A stretch of DNA of 64,000 nucleotides from assembly GCF_003938655.1 (NCBI RefSeq), contig NZ_RJJT01000002.1, positions 186,001 to 250,000 of the forward strand. Direction: 5' to 3'. The translations under genes were made by a program, and so were the position numbers. The DNA comes from Rhizobium pisi. Its GTDB lineage: Bacteria; Pseudomonadota; Alphaproteobacteria; Rhizobiales; Rhizobiaceae. This document shows positions 37,769 to 46,633 of this stretch, piece by piece (position 1 is the stretch's first letter; each line of letters opens with the position of its first letter). A model generated the notes under the pieces. The model ran no database searches and had not been told where the DNA came from. It was given only the letters and a program-made list of their open reading frames with translations.

Positions 37769-38700
37769 GCTTTTGCGCCCTTGGCTGGAATGGGATGAAC
37801 TTTGCCGCCGGTCTCGTCACCGAAATAGACGCCGAAATTGCCGATCGAGCTTTCCATCGCGAAGCGATTGACGATGTCGGCGGTCGAGCTGGTCTTGAAC
37901 TGCGCGCCAGATAGAGCATCGGGCTTCAGGAACCTGCCGCTCGCTGGCTCCCCATCGCCTGCGACAGCGTGGTAGACGATGTGCTGCTTGCCGTCGCTCT
38001 TGCCCTCGTAAACCGAATAGAGAAAGCCGATGCTGACCTTCAGCCCGGTTGATGTCTCCAGGTATTTTTCCAGCATCTCCGTCGGGTTGCCGTCATGGGC
38101 GTCAATGCTTGGGAGAAACAGAACGTCATCGCCGAGCAGCAGAACCTCTCCGCGCCGTTCGACGACGGCGGCAAGTTCCAGATTGCCTTCGCTCGCCGCG
38201 GAAACCGCCTTGCTGGCGAGCGTCGGCGTGAAATAGCCGCCACGGGCATAGCCGAGACCATTGCGGCCGCTATTGTCGAAGGATTCGATCCGTCCCATCA
38301 GGATGACGTGGTCGCCGGCCTCGATGACCTCTTCCATCGCGCATTCGAACCATGCCGCCACGTTCGAGAAGACCGGGCAGCCTGCTGATCCCTTCGACCA
38401 CTCGACCGCCGCAAACCTGTCTTCGACCGGCCGCGCAAAGGTATTCGACACGTCCTTCTGCGTTTCCGACAGCACGTTGATCGCGAAATGCTGCGCGCCG
38501 GTCATGGTCGCGAAATTGCGCGACGTCTTGGCGAGGCAAACAAGGAGCAAGGGCGGATTGAGCGAGACTGACGTGAAGGAATTCGCCGTGAACCCGATCG
38601 GATTTCCATCCCTGTCGCAGGCGGTGACGACGGTCACGCCTGTGGGAAAAGCCCCGAATGCATCGCGCAATGCCCTTGGATCGGCAGTCTGGATTGTCAT
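37765..38700 (-). CDS. Flavin reductase-domain protein with C-terminal extension
   Basis: A 311-residue protein. Residues 1-165 form a flavin reductase domain (AFPTGVTVVTACDRDGNPIGFTANSF, PPLLLVCLAKTSRN), the type that supplies FMNH2 to LLM oxygenases (HpaC, RutF). Residues 170-311 are an added domain not typical of such reductases; it resembles nothing I can name. Overlaps both neighbours by ATGA. It should support the adjacent LLM monooxygenase. Confidence 0.88.
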   Translation of the reverse strand: MTIQTADPRALRDAFGAFPTGVTVVTACDRDGNPIGFTANSFTSVSLNPPLLLVCLAKTSRNFATMTGAQHFAINVLSETQKDVSNTFARPVEDRFAAVEWSKGSAGCPVFSNVAAWFECAMEEVIEAGDHVILMGRIESFDNSGRNGLGYARGGYFTPTLASKAVSAASEGNLELAAVVERRGEVLLLGDDVLFLPSIDAHDGNPTEMLEKYLETSTGLKVSIGFLYSVYEGKSDGKQHIVYHAVAGDGEPASGRFLKPDALSGAQFKTSSTADIVNRFAMESSIGNFGVYFGDETGGKVHPIPAKGAKA

Positions 38701-39539
38701 CGTTCATCCTCCCCCAACGACAGCCACTCAGCGAGTAGCGAATTTACGATTTCAGGCGCGGTGAGGTTCACCATATGACGATGACCCTCCACGATGCGGA
38801 CCCTGCCTTTCGGCGCAAGCGCCGCCATTTGCGTCGCCATCAAGGGCGTCGAGTTCGGATCATCGGATCCCGTCAGGAACAGGGCTGGACCTTGAACGTC
38901 TTTCCAGCCATCGGCATAGGTCTCGTCTCCCCCGGCGAAGGCGGCGTAAGCCACAGCATAACCCTCGGGATCGACGAGGTTGAGCCATTTCCGCGTCAGT
39001 TCGCGAGCGGCGTTGCTGCCCGGATCGTCGCCGAACCAGCGCGCCAGTGGACCTTCCTTATCCACGCCCGCTACAGGAATGGCCGCGGCCCGCGCAAGCA
39101 CCGCAGCCTTTGCTTCCGGGTCGCGCCTAAAGACCCCGTTGAGGTAGGCGACACGCTTGATGCGTTGACCGAACGTCGCCGCCGCCCCTCCCGACACCAG
39201 CGCGCCCATGGAGTGCCCGGCGACATTCGTCGCTTCGATTTCCATCTCGTCGAGAAATCGGCCGAACCAGGCGACGAATTCCTCGAGGCGGCTGCCCACC
39301 GGCAGCTTTGCACTCTCGCCGTGGCCCGGCATGTCGACGGCGATGACGCGCTTTCCGCCGGAAAGCGATGCGATCTGCGGCGCCCAGGCTTCGAGCCGCA
39401 TGCCGACGCCATGGATCAGAACCAGCGGCTCGCCGTCGCCGGCCTCGTGATAGGCCGTTCCGCCCGCCGTCTTCTTTCGAGGCAAGGAACCGGCGTCCTT
39501 CGCTGCAGCGGCGCCTGAGATCGATCCGGCTGTCAGCAT
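38697..39539 (-). CDS. Alpha/beta hydrolase
   Basis: A 280-residue alpha/beta hydrolase. The nucleophile is in AGHSMGALVSG, the oxyanion region in LVLIHGVGMRLEAW, and the late His in VEGHRHMVNL. The ATG at 39539 is preferred; an in-frame GTG 12 nt upstream is possible. In the order AA_synth protein, hydrolase, flavin reductase, LLM it would match a RutD-like role, hydrolysing the product of oxygenation. Confidence 0.88.
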   Translation of the reverse strand: MLTAGSISGAAAAKDAGSLPRKKTAGGTAYHEAGDGEPLVLIHGVGMRLEAWAPQIASLSGGKRVIAVDMPGHGESAKLPVGSRLEEFVAWFGRFLDEMEIEATNVAGHSMGALVSGGAAATFGQRIKRVAYLNGVFRRDPEAKAAVLARAAAIPVAGVDKEGPLARWFGDDPGSNAARELTRKWLNLVDPEGYAVAYAAFAGGDETYADGWKDVQGPALFLTGSDDPNSTPLMATQMAALAPKGRVRIVEGHRHMVNLTAPEIVNSLLAEWLSLGEDER

Positions 39540-39555
39540 GTCAACGCCCACCCTT

Positions 39556-40158
39556 TCAAACGCCCGCAGGATTGGCGACGTCCTGCCCCAGGTCCTTCAG
39601 ATCCTGGTAGCGGTCGCCGATGCGGTGATGGGGACGCCCGCCCACCGACGCGCCCAGAGCCACGACGATCTCGTCTGCGGCGGGCGCGTCGGGGATCGAC
39701 GTCTGGATGGTCAGGTAGTGCGAGCGGCGGCCTTCATCATTCTTGTCCATCAGCGGGATCATGATCGGCGCATTGGCAGGGCCGCGCGTGTTGCAGAAGG
39801 CGAGATAGGACTTTGCGCCCACGGCCTGGCGATAGAAATTGCCGAAGCGCAGGGTGTGGATGAGCGCCGATGCATGCTCGATCTCGCCATTCAGGCCGAC
39901 GACAGCAGCCTTTCCATATCCCTCGACAGCCTCGCCGGAGCCGACCGCCTCGATGATCATCTTGGTGAGCAATTCGCCGAGAATAGGAGCGGCCGCATGG
40001 ATTTCCGGCTTGAGGTCTTCGACGAAGCCGCGTCCCGCCCAGGGATTGTTCACGACCGCAAAGGCGGAGAACAGCTTCAGCGGCACCGCCGCAGCCTTGC
40101 CGCCCTCGATCAGCGTCGTTTCGATCTGCAGTCCCGTCTTGCGAATTTGAATGGCCAT
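39556..40158 (-). CDS. AA_synth-family (DUF1185) protein
   Basis: A 200-residue member of the amino acid synthesis family (PF06684), a group of uncertain function. Seen: FSAFAVVNNPWAGRG, AVEGYGKAAVVGLNGEIEHASALIHTLRFGN and FCNTRGPANAPIMIPLMDK, which are typical of the family. First gene of the 11-kb operon; the ATG at 40158 gives MAIQIRKTGLQIE. A strong palindrome 25 nt upstream is the likely GntR operator. Its co-occurrence with oxygenase, reductase and hydrolase suggests a catabolic rather than biosynthetic role. Confidence 0.85.
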   Translation of the reverse strand: MAIQIRKTGLQIETTLIEGGKAAAVPLKLFSAFAVVNNPWAGRGFVEDLKPEIHAAAPILGELLTKMIIEAVGSGEAVEGYGKAAVVGLNGEIEHASALIHTLRFGNFYRQAVGAKSYLAFCNTRGPANAPIMIPLMDKNDEGRRSHYLTIQTSIPDAPAADEIVVALGASVGGRPHHRIGDRYQDLKDLGQDVANPAGV

Positions 40159-40183
40159 CGAATACCTCATTTCTCATTTTGGT

Positions 40184-40201
40184 ATTATGGTATGCCATAA
40201 T
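40184..40201. promoter_or_regulatory. GntR operator candidate 1 at head of the LLM/Pot operon
   Basis: ATTATGGTATGCCATAAT is an 18-bp palindrome with one imperfect pair, 25 nt before the first gene of the operon. FCD-type GntR regulators bind such TGGNATNCCA-like sites. Two related sites at 40462 and 41340 surround the regulator gene. Confidence 0.65.
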
Positions 40202-40398
40202 ATGACGCTGTCAAGTTCGTTTCTACGAAGCCGGGGATTTAAGCATCAATCCAGAAATAGCCTTTACAAAACAGTAATTTATAACTGCTGATGCGCTCAT
40301 CAGCATCTATCGCTGCGGATCTTGCCCTGGCGAAAATCTCCAAGACGGCAGGCGAGCACTCATAGGCTCCCCGGAGAGAACTTCTTCATTCAGCTTGC

Positions 40399-40414
40399 GT
40401 TGTCAGCTGACACA
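40399..40414. other. parS-like palindrome, second copy
   Basis: GTTGTCAGCTGACACA shares its first 14 bases with the palindrome at the end of repB (62839-62854, minus strand). RepB of repABC replicons binds parS sites of the form GTTNNNNGCNNNNAAC, and this copy departs from that form in its last bases. It lies in a non-coding region 22 kb from the rep genes. Confidence 0.35.
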
Positions 40415-40461
40415 GCCGCGAAGATCCCAGCTCATGCAATGCCACCTCACATATTATTTAA

Positions 40462-40474
40462 TATGGCATACCAT
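40462..40474. promoter_or_regulatory. GntR operator candidate 2
   Basis: TATGGCATACCAT is the same core as candidate 1 read on the other strand (TGGCATACCA). It lies in the 375-nt region downstream of the GntR gene and about 300 nt upstream of the operon. Confidence 0.5.
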
Positions 40475-40576
40475 CACATTGAGCAAAGTTGGGTGTCAAG
40501 CCGGGAGTGCGCACTCCCCGGAATCGCGCGATCGATGTTTACTGGCTGCCGCCGATGGCTGCGGCGGGCGGTCGGC

Positions 40577-41272
40577 CTATTCGGCGGACGTCTTGGCGGA
40601 TAGCACCGCTTCGGCAATCGCGCAGGCGGCGGCGACATGGTCCATCGCGGCCTGATAGGCCCCATCGCCATCACCGCGGCGGATGGCATCAACGATCTTC
40701 GACATCTGCGCCGGTCCTTCGATGCCTCGCCGCTCCGTCTTGATCGTCATCGAGCGCAGGTGGTTTATGCGCACGGTGAGGAGATTGACGACGCCCCAGG
40801 CGACATGCCTGTCGACCATCGTGAACAGCGTCTGATAGAAGGAAGTGGTGTTCGCGAGCACAGCCGTCATATCATTGTCGCGATAGCTGTTGCGGATCCC
40901 GGTCAGGGATTCTTCCAGCGCGGCGACGATCTCTGGACTGCTGCGCTCCGCGCATAGCCGCGCTGCCATACCCTCGAGCGCGCCGCGGATCTCATAGATC
41001 TGTTTGGCTTCGTCGATGTCGAGCTGGGCAACGATCGGCCCCTTGTTCGGCAGATTGGCGACGAGCCCTTCCGATTCCAGGTGCCTTAGAACCTCACGCA
41101 CGACGGTCCGGCTGACGCCGAGCTGGGCACAGAGGTCGCGTTCGACAAGGCGGTCACCGGGACGGAAATAGCCGTTCACAATGGCTTCGCGGACCTTGTC
41201 AAGCGCCAATTCCCGCAATGTCTTTGCAGGACGCTCGACCCTGATTGTTGCGTCCTTCAGAGCACCGCTCAT
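40577..41272 (-). CDS. GntR-family transcriptional regulator (FCD type) of the LLM/Pot operon
   Basis: A 231-residue regulator. The winged helix is LVERDLCAQLGVSRTVVREVLRHLESEGLV near residues 35-65, and an all-helical FCD domain follows. The ATG at 41272 is chosen because residues upstream have no similarity to the family. It lies in tandem with and upstream of the AA_synth operon. Three related palindromes (40184, 40462, 41340) suggest that it controls that operon and itself. Confidence 0.9.
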   Translation of the reverse strand: MSGALKDATIRVERPAKTLRELALDKVREAIVNGYFRPGDRLVERDLCAQLGVSRTVVREVLRHLESEGLVANLPNKGPIVAQLDIDEAKQIYEIRGALEGMAARLCAERSSPEIVAALEESLTGIRNSYRDNDMTAVLANTTSFYQTLFTMVDRHVAWGVVNLLTVRINHLRSMTIKTERRGIEGPAQMSKIVDAIRRGDGDGAYQAAMDHVAAACAIAEAVLSAKTSAE

Positions 41273-41339
41273 TCTGCACCTCAGAGTTGGACTGACTTCG
41301 CGCTCAAATTCCCGCACGGCAGCCGAATTCGAAAACCGT

Positions 41340-41357
41340 ATTATGGCGTACCAGATA
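41340..41357. promoter_or_regulatory. GntR operator candidate 3, upstream of the regulator gene
   Basis: ATTATGGCGTACCAGATA keeps the ATTATGG half and the CCA of the other half at the same spacing as candidate 1. It is 68 nt upstream of the GntR start codon and fits autoregulation. Confidence 0.45.
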
Positions 41358-41414
41358 CTGTAGCTGTCGCCGGCCGGCAATTCAACCGCACCATAGCGAT
41401 CGGGGATTGTCAGC

Positions 41415-42785
41415 CTATGCTTCGGCACTCGGCCGTTTCGCGACGATCTCTTCGACCACGGCCTTCGCCTGCACCCGAATGTCGGGAACGGCCGTGATCT
41501 CCCAGAATTGGCCCGCGGTCAAGGCGCCGACCGAAAACAGCCGGGCGGGCGAGATCCGCGATGGCGCCGTCACCTCGGAAGCGGCATCCACCTGGATCCC
41601 GAGGCCGAGAGGATCAGGGGCGATCAGTTGAAACCGGCTCATTTCCTTCAAAAGCGGTGAATGGCTGATCCCGGCACGCTCCATTCCCGTGCAGTTGACG
41701 AGCCAATCCGCCCTGATCTCGGCGATGTCCCCTGTCCCTCTGATCCTGTATCCGGCAAGGAGCCTGTCCTCCTCGGCCCCGAGCGATTTCAGGAAGCCTG
41801 CATGGAAACGGACGGTTCCCTCCGAGACCAGTTTCTCGAACGTACCGAACACGTCGGGCGCGACCCGGTGACGATGGATGTTCCACCAGGGGAGTGCATG
41901 CCTGAGGAAGCGTGCCCGCTCCTTGCTGGAAAGACGCTGCCAGAGAGCCTGCGTGACGGGCCTCAGGCCGTCCATTACGCTTCGCCAGTCGTCGACCGCC
42001 CTGCTCTTTTCCCGTAGGCTCTTCAATATGCCGCTGATCGTACCCGGAAGCGCCTGGACATCGATCGGAAGCGGCGGCAGCGGCTTCCTGGCATGTCCGA
42101 GCGGCGCGAGCCCGCGGCGTGAAAGCACGTCGATCCTGCCATTGTGGCCGTGAGCGCGAAGTGCCAGAACCTGGTCGATCATCGTCAGCCCGGAGCCGAG
42201 GATACAGACGGCATCGGACGATGCGACGCGCCTCAGCCAAGAGAGCCGCCACGGGTTCTCGACGATCCGCGATCTCAGCGACAGCGGGACCCCAGCCGGG
42301 TTGACCGGGAGGTTGGCGTTGCCGACGCCAAGGCAGAGCACCACGTTCTTCCCGGCGATCTCGTCGCCATTGCCGAGGTGAAAGGCCAGCGTGCTGCTAT
42401 AACGTTCGACACATCCCGTCGCCTTGGCCCTGATGAAATCGACCCGGCAGCGGCCGTCCCGCTTTCGAAGCAGCCGCGCAAGCGTATCCCTGACATAGAG
42501 ACCGTAGTCGCTGCGCGATGCGAAATCGCCTGCCTGCATCAGGCGTCCATGGCGTTTCAGCCAGTCGACGAAGTCGTCGGGATGATGCGGCAACAGGCTC
42601 ATGCGGCCCGCGGGCACGTTAAGGCGATGGAGATAGAGTTCCGTCCGATAGGCCGTCCCGCGGCCGAAGCCGGGATCGTCGCCAACGACGGCAATCTTCG
42701 CCGAGGCGGGAAGCTGCTCGATGAGATTGCAGGTCACGGCTATGGCCGAAAAACCGGAACCGACCACGATAACATCATATATCAC
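41415..42785 (-). CDS. FAD/NAD(P)-binding protein (FAD_NAD_binding_9 type)
   Basis: A 456-residue flavoprotein. The N-terminal dinucleotide motif is VIVVGSGFSAIAV, followed by GDDPGFGRGTAYRTELYLHRLNVPAGRMSLLP, typical of the family that includes hydroxyacylglutathione-like uncharacterised oxidoreductases. A second motif, CILGSGLTMIDQ, lies near residue 200. It is divergent from tauA and could be regulated with the sulfur genes, but the reaction is unknown. Confidence 0.82.
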   Translation of the reverse strand: MIYDVIVVGSGFSAIAVTCNLIEQLPASAKIAVVGDDPGFGRGTAYRTELYLHRLNVPAGRMSLLPHHPDDFVDWLKRHGRLMQAGDFASRSDYGLYVRDTLARLLRKRDGRCRVDFIRAKATGCVERYSSTLAFHLGNGDEIAGKNVVLCLGVGNANLPVNPAGVPLSLRSRIVENPWRLSWLRRVASSDAVCILGSGLTMIDQVLALRAHGHNGRIDVLSRRGLAPLGHARKPLPPLPIDVQALPGTISGILKSLREKSRAVDDWRSVMDGLRPVTQALWQRLSSKERARFLRHALPWWNIHRHRVAPDVFGTFEKLVSEGTVRFHAGFLKSLGAEEDRLLAGYRIRGTGDIAEIRADWLVNCTGMERAGISHSPLLKEMSRFQLIAPDPLGLGIQVDAASEVTAPSRISPARLFSVGALTAGQFWEITAVPDIRVQAKAVVEEIVAKRPSAEA

Positions 42786-42882
42786 CGCATTCTCCCTGAA
42801 GCTCCGTACGCCCTAGCTCTCGTCGCTCACGCGTCCTTGGGATCGCGCAAGTGGCAGAATCACGAAAACAAATGTCTTCATA

Positions 42883-42896
42883 GTCTATAAATATAG
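42883..42896. promoter_or_regulatory. Shared sulfur-region operator-like element, tau copy
   Basis: GTCTATAAATATAG lies 94 nt before tauA, between it and the divergent FAD protein gene. Its first nine bases match the elements in front of the S-cysteine operon (61236) and the desaturase gene (51438), and it ends with the same ATAG. TATAAA may also serve as a -10 element. Confidence 0.45.
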
Positions 42897-42937
42897 TTTG
42901 TTATTTCTCCCGCTAGCCCATTCTCAACCATTACCCT

Positions 42938-42975
42938 TTTGAGGGTGAGATTAAGGGGGCCGGGTGGCCCTCAAA
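42938..42975 (+). promoter_or_regulatory. Leader with two mutually exclusive hairpins before tauA
   Basis: TTTGAGGG (42938-42945) pairs perfectly with CCCTCAAA (42968-42975). An inner hairpin GGGCC-GGGT-GGCCC (42957-42970) uses the same CCC, so the two cannot form together. The tauA ribosome site (AAAGGGG) follows directly. This could be an attenuator or a regulated leader. No known riboswitch was recognised. Confidence 0.35.
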
Positions 42976-42989
42976 CAAAGGGGCTCAAG

Positions 42990-44003
42990 ATGAATTTCAA
43001 AAATTTGGTTGCCGCCATCGCTATCGGCGTCGGCACTCTCGCAGCGGCTGTTGTCGCCGAAGCGGCGGACAAGAAAGTCGTCGTCGGCTATCAAACCGAT
43101 GCCCTGCCGTCCTCAGTGGCAATCGCCAATGGCGAATTCGCCAAGTCGACGGGATACGACATCGACTTCCGCAGGTTCAATTCGGGCGCCGAGATCTTTG
43201 CGGCCATTGCCTCGGGCGATGTCCAGGTCGGCTATGTCGGCTCCAGCCCGTTTGCGGCCGCGGTATCACGCGGGCTTGAGGTCAAGGCCTTCTACCTCGC
43301 CTCCATCTCGGGCATCGACGAGGCTCTCGTCGTCCGCAACGGTTCCGGCATCGAAAGCGTGAATGACCTGAAGGGCAAGAAGCTTGCCGCCGCGCCTGTT
43401 TCCACGGACCACTATCAGCTCCTGGCGCTGATCAAATCGCTGGGCCTGACCGAAAAGGACGTTCAGGTCTTCGCAATCCCTCAGCCCGAGATCGTCGCAA
43501 GCTATAATCGCGGCGATATCGACGGCGGCTTCGTCTGGGATCCGGCGCTGACCGAACTCAAGAAGAACGGAAAGGTTCTCGTCACCTCGAAGGATGTGGC
43601 AGACAAGGGTGCGCCGACCTTCTCGGCCTGGGTGGCGACCTCGAAGTTTGCCGCCGACAACCCGCAATTTCTCAAGAGCTTCGCCGCGGTCATCAACAAA
43701 TACTACACGTCCTTCGCCTCGGACAAGGCCGCCTGGGGTCCCGACAGCGACAACGCCAAGTCGCTCGCCAAGCTTCTCGGCGGAACGCCCGACCAGCAGG
43801 CATCGGCCCTGAAGAACCTCACGCTTCTGACGCCTGAGGTCCAGGCATCGGATGCCTGGCTCGGCGGCGGCGAAAAGGCAGGTGCCGGCAGGATCCTCAA
43901 GGACACGGCATCCTTCCTGAAGGAACAGGGCAAGGTTTCCGACGTGCTGGCCAACTACGGTGCCTTCGTCACCGCCGACGCGCTCACCGGCGTCAGCAAC
44001 TGA
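42990..44003 (+). CDS. tauA: Taurine/aliphatic sulfonate ABC transporter binding protein
   Basis: A 337-residue periplasmic binding protein. The signal peptide [26 protein letters not shown] is followed by [40 protein letters not shown], and [17 protein letters not shown] and [20 protein letters not shown] are close to TauA. It captures taurine or another sulfonate for use as sulfur source. ATG at 42990 follows AAAGGGGCTCAAG. First gene of tauABC. No tauD dioxygenase is present in the window, so sulfur release relies on other enzymes. Confidence 0.92.
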   Translation: MNFKNLVAAIAIGVGTLAAAVVAEAADKKVVVGYQTDALPSSVAIANGEFAKSTGYDIDFRRFNSGAEIFAAIASGDVQVGYVGSSPFAAAVSRGLEVKAFYLASISGIDEALVVRNGSGIESVNDLKGKKLAAAPVSTDHYQLLALIKSLGLTEKDVQVFAIPQPEIVASYNRGDIDGGFVWDPALTELKKNGKVLVTSKDVADKGAPTFSAWVATSKFAADNPQFLKSFAAVINKYYTSFASDKAAWGPDSDNAKSLAKLLGGTPDQQASALKNLTLLTPEVQASDAWLGGGEKAGAGRILKDTASFLKEQGKVSDVLANYGAFVTADALTGVSN

Positions 44004-44011
44004 TCCTCCCC

Positions 44012-44041
44012 GACGTCGGCCCGGCTTGCCGCGCCGGCGTC
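44012..44041 (+). promoter_or_regulatory. Intercistronic stem-loop after tauA
   Basis: GACGTCGGC and GCCGGCGTC form a 9-bp stem with one G-U pair and a 12-nt loop, between tauA and tauB. Same placement as the hairpins behind the other binding-protein genes in the window. Confidence 0.45.
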
Positions 44042-44058
44042 AAACAGCGAGCGGCCAC

Positions 44059-44847
44059 ATGCTTAAAGTCGATCACGCCAGCGTCTTCTTCTCAGCCCGC
44101 GACGGACGGACCGTCCACGCGCTCGATCGCGTCTCTTTCGATATTCCCGAACGAGGCTTCGTCGTCGCGCTGGGAGCGTCGGGATGCGGCAAATCAACCC
44201 TTCTCAATGCGATTGCCGGATTTCTTCCGCTTTCGGACGGCCGGATAACGCTCGATGGTCGCGCGGTCGAACGACCAGGCGCGGATCGTGGCGTCGTCTT
44301 TCAGAAGGACTCGCTGCTGCCCTGGAAATCCGTGGTCGACAATGTCGCGCTCGGTTTGAAATTCGCGGGCGTAAACCCGAAGGAGCGGCAAGCGCACGCG
44401 CTGGAGCTTCTCAGGCTCGTCGGACTCGACGAATTCGCCGGCGCCTTTCCCTACGAGCTGTCGGGCGGCATGCGGCAGCGTGTCGGCATCGCGCGCGCTC
44501 TGGCGACAAATCCAGACATCCTGCTGATGGACGAGCCATTCGGCGCGCTCGACAGCCTGACGCGCGAGCAGATGCAGGAACTGCTGGTTTCCATCTGGGA
44601 CAAGACGGCAAAGAAGGTTTTCTTCATTACACATTCGATCGAAGAGGCATTGTTCCTGGGCACGCAGGTCCTGGTCATGTCACCGCGGCCGGGGCGCGTC
44701 GTCGCGCGCTTCGACCTCGATTTCATCAGCCGCTTCGCCGAAACCGGCGATGCCCGATCCATCAAGGCGTCGCCACAATTTGCCGAGCTGCGCGAGGAAA
44801 TACGCGCCATTCTCCACAGCACCGAAGACTTGAGGAGCGCCGCATGA
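44059..44847 (+). CDS. tauB: Taurine/sulfonate ABC transporter ATP-binding protein
   Basis: A 262-residue ATPase of the nitrate/sulfonate/taurine type. Walker A is GASGCGKST, the signature [16 protein letters not shown] and Walker [13 protein letters not shown]; the [12 protein letters not shown] switch motif is typical of TauB/SsuB. ATG at 44059 gives [17 protein letters not shown]. The stop overlaps tauC by ATGA. Confidence 0.92.
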   Translation: MLKVDHASVFFSARDGRTVHALDRVSFDIPERGFVVALGASGCGKSTLLNAIAGFLPLSDGRITLDGRAVERPGADRGVVFQKDSLLPWKSVVDNVALGLKFAGVNPKERQAHALELLRLVGLDEFAGAFPYELSGGMRQRVGIARALATNPDILLMDEPFGALDSLTREQMQELLVSIWDKTAKKVFFITHSIEEALFLGTQVLVMSPRPGRVVARFDLDFISRFAETGDARSIKASPQFAELREEIRAILHSTEDLRSAA

Positions 44848-45698
44848 GCGATATAGTACAGGCCACACCGATTGTGGCCGATACGGCGGACCGCCAGGTC
44901 AAGCTGGTGAAAATGGCAAGCTTCGGCGCCGGCGAGAAGTCGACGGTGGCGATCAGCGTCGCCACTGCCTTGGCCCTATTGCTGTTGTGGTGGCTCGTAT
45001 CGGCGCTCGGCGTCGTTCCACACCTCTTCCTGCCGCGCCCGGACGAGGTGCTGAAGCAGATCGGCGTCATCTATCGCGACGGCTACGCCGGGGCGTCGCT
45101 GTCCGAGCATGTCTTTGCGAGCCTGTTCCGCATCGTGGTCGCGGCCCTCATCGCCGTCTCCGCCGGCATTCCGCTGGGTTTGCTGATGGGCCTGAACCGC
45201 TGGGCAAAAGGCGTCCTCGACGCGCCGATCGAGTTCTACTGGCCGCTTCCGCCGCTCTCCTACCTGCCGCTGATGATCATCTGGCTCGGCATCGGCGAGA
45301 CATCGAAGATCACGTTGCTGGTGCTTGCGATGTTCGCGCCGATCTGCCTCTCGGCCCAGGCCGGCGTTCGTTCGCTGCCGATCGAGCGCGTCAATGCCGC
45401 CCGTTCGCTGGGCGCGAGCCGGCTGCAGCTCTTCCTGGATATCGTCCTGCCCTCCGCCCTGCCCGAGATCCTCACCGGCATCCGGATTGCGCTCGGGGTC
45501 GGCTGGGGCACGCTGGTTGCCGCCGAATTGATCGCTTCCACGCGCGGGATCGGTTTCATGATCATGTCTGCGTCGCAGTTCCTGGCAACCGACGTCGTCT
45601 TCGTCGGCATCGGCATCATCGCCATCTGCGCCTTCACCTTCTCGGCGGCCATTCGTTTCCTGGAGGCATTCCTCGTGCCGTGGAAGGGCAAGATTTGA
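44844..45698 (+). CDS. tauC: Taurine/sulfonate ABC transporter permease
   Basis: A 284-residue permease with six membrane segments. The EAA loop is [27 protein letters not shown] and the [22 protein letters not shown] block is the hallmark of TauC/SsuC. It starts at the ATGA overlap with tauB. Last gene of the tau operon, convergent with the 102-residue protein gene. Confidence 0.92.
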   Translation: MSDIVQATPIVADTADRQVKLVKMASFGAGEKSTVAISVATALALLLLWWLVSALGVVPHLFLPRPDEVLKQIGVIYRDGYAGASLSEHVFASLFRIVVAALIAVSAGIPLGLLMGLNRWAKGVLDAPIEFYWPLPPLSYLPLMIIWLGIGETSKITLLVLAMFAPICLSAQAGVRSLPIERVNAARSLGASRLQLFLDIVLPSALPEILTGIRIALGVGWGTLVAAELIASTRGIGFMIMSASQFLATDVVFVGIGIIAICAFTFSAAIRFLEAFLVPWKGKI

Positions 45699-45731
45699 CG
45701 CGTAGCGGCGATCGCGGATATCCGCCGCGTG

Positions 45732-46040
45732 TCAATGCACCGTAAATCTGGCCGCCTCGGCTTGGCGCCGTTGCAGGGTGCGGATCAGCATTGCGGCTTC
45801 CCTGACGATCCCCGAAAATGTCGCATCGTCGGCATCGGCGATCCTTCCCGTCATGTCACGGATGATCGTCGTCAAATGGATGATCGCGCTGCGGCTTTGC
45901 GCATCTTCGGGTCCGAATTCAGTATTGGCCATGGCGAGCAGCGCCTGCACCAAACGATCCATGGTCTGCCGGCGCCTGCTTCTCGGGTCGGCGTTCGGAT
46001 CTTCGCTGAGGCGCAGGAGGTCGGCTACGATGTCGGACAT
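45732..46040 (-). CDS. Small protein of unknown function (102 residues)
   Basis: A 102-residue, mostly helical, charged protein (MSDIVADLLRLSEDPNADPR at the start). No domain recognised and no membrane segment seen. The ATG at 46040 is 11 nt after the stop of the RBBP9-like hydrolase gene, and it is the last gene of the leftward unit that begins with the FMN reductase gene. A larger in-frame reading upstream is the shadow of the hydrolase gene. Confidence 0.7.
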   Translation of the reverse strand: MSDIVADLLRLSEDPNADPRSRRRQTMDRLVQALLAMANTEFGPEDAQSRSAIIHLTTIIRDMTGRIADADDATFSGIVREAAMLIRTLQRRQAEAARFTVH

Positions 46041-46051
46041 TCCGGCCCCAT

Positions 46052-46633
46052 TCACAACGCAAAAGCGGGCGGCATCGAAACGAACCGCTTTCGAGCGCCC
46101 GGACGCGTCTTCAATGCGTCCAGCAAGCGGTAGCCATTGCGCCAACGGCCGAAGCCGCTGGCAATATTGATATGCCCGGCAAGGCCGATATTCCTGGTCT
46201 CGGCGTTCCATAGGCCGCCGAACAGGGTCAACCGATCGACCGTCATGTACGCATCGTTCATGCTGCCGACGACGATGCTCGGAAAAGGCAGGGGCGCCGT
46301 CGGCATGGCGCCAAACGAGATATGCCCCGGATGCAGGATTTCCGTGGCGGGCAGATCGCATGGAGCAACGAGCAATGCCCCTTTGACGCGACGCGCGGCA
46401 TTCCGTCCCGCCAGCCGGGCGGCCAGCAGGCACCCGAGACTGTGGGCCACCAGATAGGCCTCGCCGGCCTCTTCAAGCGCACCCTCCAGCCGCGGCAACC
46501 AGCTGTCGAGGTTCGGATGGTCCCAATCGTCCTGGACGACGCAACGGCTGTCCGGATGATCCTGCAGCCAATGTCGCTGCCAATGCCCTTCTCCCGAGCC
46601 GAACAGTCCGGGAAGGATAAGGATGTGGCTCAT
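46052..46633 (-). CDS. RBBP9/YdeN-family serine hydrolase
   Basis: A 193-residue alpha/beta hydrolase of the RBBP9 (PF06821) family. It opens MSHILILPGLFGSGEGHWQ, with Ser in VAHSLGC, Asp in NDAYM and His in AGHINIASGFG, so the triad is complete. The ATG overlaps the stop of the 50-residue gene by ATGA. Its substrate is unknown. It belongs to the msuE-like unit. Confidence 0.88.
   Translation of the reverse strand: MSHILILPGLFGSGEGHWQRHWLQDHPDSRCVVQDDWDHPNLDSWLPRLEGALEEAGEAYLVAHSLGCLLAARLAGRNAARRVKGALLVAPCDLPATEILHPGHISFGAMPTAPLPFPSIVVGSMNDAYMTVDRLTLFGGLWNAETRNIGLAGHINIASGFGRWRNGYRLLDALKTRPGARKRFVSMPPAFAL

Larger units (their letters stand above)
40202..40576. other. Intergenic region between GntR gene and its target operon
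   Basis: A 375-nt region without a gene on either strand that could be supported. It holds a second GntR-like site near 40462-40474 and a parS-like 14-mer at 40399-40412. The rest is AT-rich near 40250-40290 and probably contains the promoter for the leftward operon. Confidence 0.5.

Noticed and set aside
45705-45728. GC-rich symmetrical stretch between tauC and the convergent 102-residue gene
   Set aside because: Contains short palindromes (CGGATATCCG) but no convincing stem with T-run, so not called a terminator.
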